From Spirochaetota bacterium (GTDB lineage: Bacteria > Spirochaetota > Spirochaetia > DSM-27196 > PWMO01), in assembly GCA_009908925.1 (NCBI GenBank), contig JAAAOH010000222.1:1-25357 (forward strand): a stretch of 25,357 nt of DNA, written 5' to 3'. Below, in pieces: positions 25,141-25,357 of this stretch. Both the position numbers and the translations under genes were made by a program. Within the stretch, counting starts at the first letter, position 1. Each line of letters opens with the position of its first letter. The notes beneath the pieces were generated by a model. That model did not search any database. It was given only the letters and a program-made list of their open reading frames with translations, and had not been told where the DNA came from.

Positions 25141-25357
25141 TCACTCCGCGATTCGTGCCGACCGCCTTCTGCGATGGGCCCGGGGACTACATGAGATCAT
25201 CCGCCCCCGCCACGGCCCGCGCCGGATAACCCGCAGCCGCCCGACGGCCCTGAGCTCTTCGAGCGCCTCCTCGATCTCCTCCCGGCGCCAGGTGCCGAGG
25301 AGCCCGAACACCGGCTCCCGCCCCGGATGCCACGGCACCGGCACCGTACGCGCGGTT
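25141..25357 (-). pseudogene. recQ: RecQ helicase C-terminal fragment, copy 4 (cut by right window edge)
   Basis: On the minus strand the frame enters from the window edge and encodes VPWHPGREPVFGLLGTWRRE, then EIEEALEELRAVGRLRV and RRGPWRGRM, closely matching copies 2 and 3. It ends at 25141 with a divergent tail (SPRAHRRRRSARIAE). No element terminus is visible at its left end, which touches the promoter of the toxin-antitoxin operon. Whether this is another fragment or the real full-length recQ gene cannot be decided here. Confidence 0.65.

Noticed and set aside
19440..25357. Classical integron cassette array
   Set aside because: The repeats are about 700-870 bp with a protein-coding core and IS-like ends. 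I found no pairs of attC core sites and no integrase, so only the cassette-like layout remains.
1..25357. CRISPR arrays, tRNA or rRNA genes
   Set aside because: No regularly spaced short repeats and no tRNA- or rRNA-like segments were seen on either strand.

Overview
The window is a GC-rich bacterial chromosome segment. I lean towards the Spirochaetota. The reasons are a 7TM-DISM sensor fused to an AraC-type DNA-binding domain, very large secreted FN3-rich proteins beside an outer-membrane barrel, and FGE-fold and collagen-like lipoproteins. This is inference from gene content; no rRNA or universal marker gene is present.

Layout: (1) 1-2753, the 3' part of a large ATP-binding LuxR-type regulator that runs off the left edge. 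(2) 2754-3815, no intact gene, but a 735-bp element (2879-3613) bounded by inverted termini and carrying a decayed fragment of a recQ helicase 3' end. (3) 3816-18993, five plus-strand genes packed as a probable operon: an exported TPR protein, a membrane-spanning AraC-type regulator, a 2668-residue secreted multidomain protein, an FN3-repeat exported protein and an outer-membrane beta-barrel. A frameshifted small gene and a terminator-like hairpin follow. (4) 19268-25357, a mosaic accessory region: recQ-tail copy 2, a YefM/YoeB toxin-antitoxin pair, an FGE-fold lipoprotein, an 830-nt gap rich in dyads, a mini C1q/collagen-like lipoprotein, recQ-tail copy 3, a ribbon-helix-helix/MazF toxin-antitoxin pair, and recQ-tail copy 4 running off the right edge.

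How the genes fit together: the 3816-18993 cluster looks like a self-contained cell-envelope system. A periplasm-facing sensor/regulator and a TPR scaffold are encoded with two exported FN3 proteins and a barrel that could anchor or export them. The substrate and function are unknown.

The most unusual signal is the repeated recQ tail. At least three copies share the same 5' truncation point, just before the MGID motif of the helicase core, and also share non-coding flanks. Two copies keep an IS3-like terminus (TGAACCG...TCCGGAGA) at one end, and copy 1 keeps one at both. All four copies lie on the minus strand, and two are immediately preceded by a toxin-antitoxin operon. This resembles a non-autonomous, cassette-like element that has accumulated accessory genes. 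A second theme is consensus promoters placed so that transcription would start at the start codon (3816 and 25097), which suggests leaderless mRNAs.
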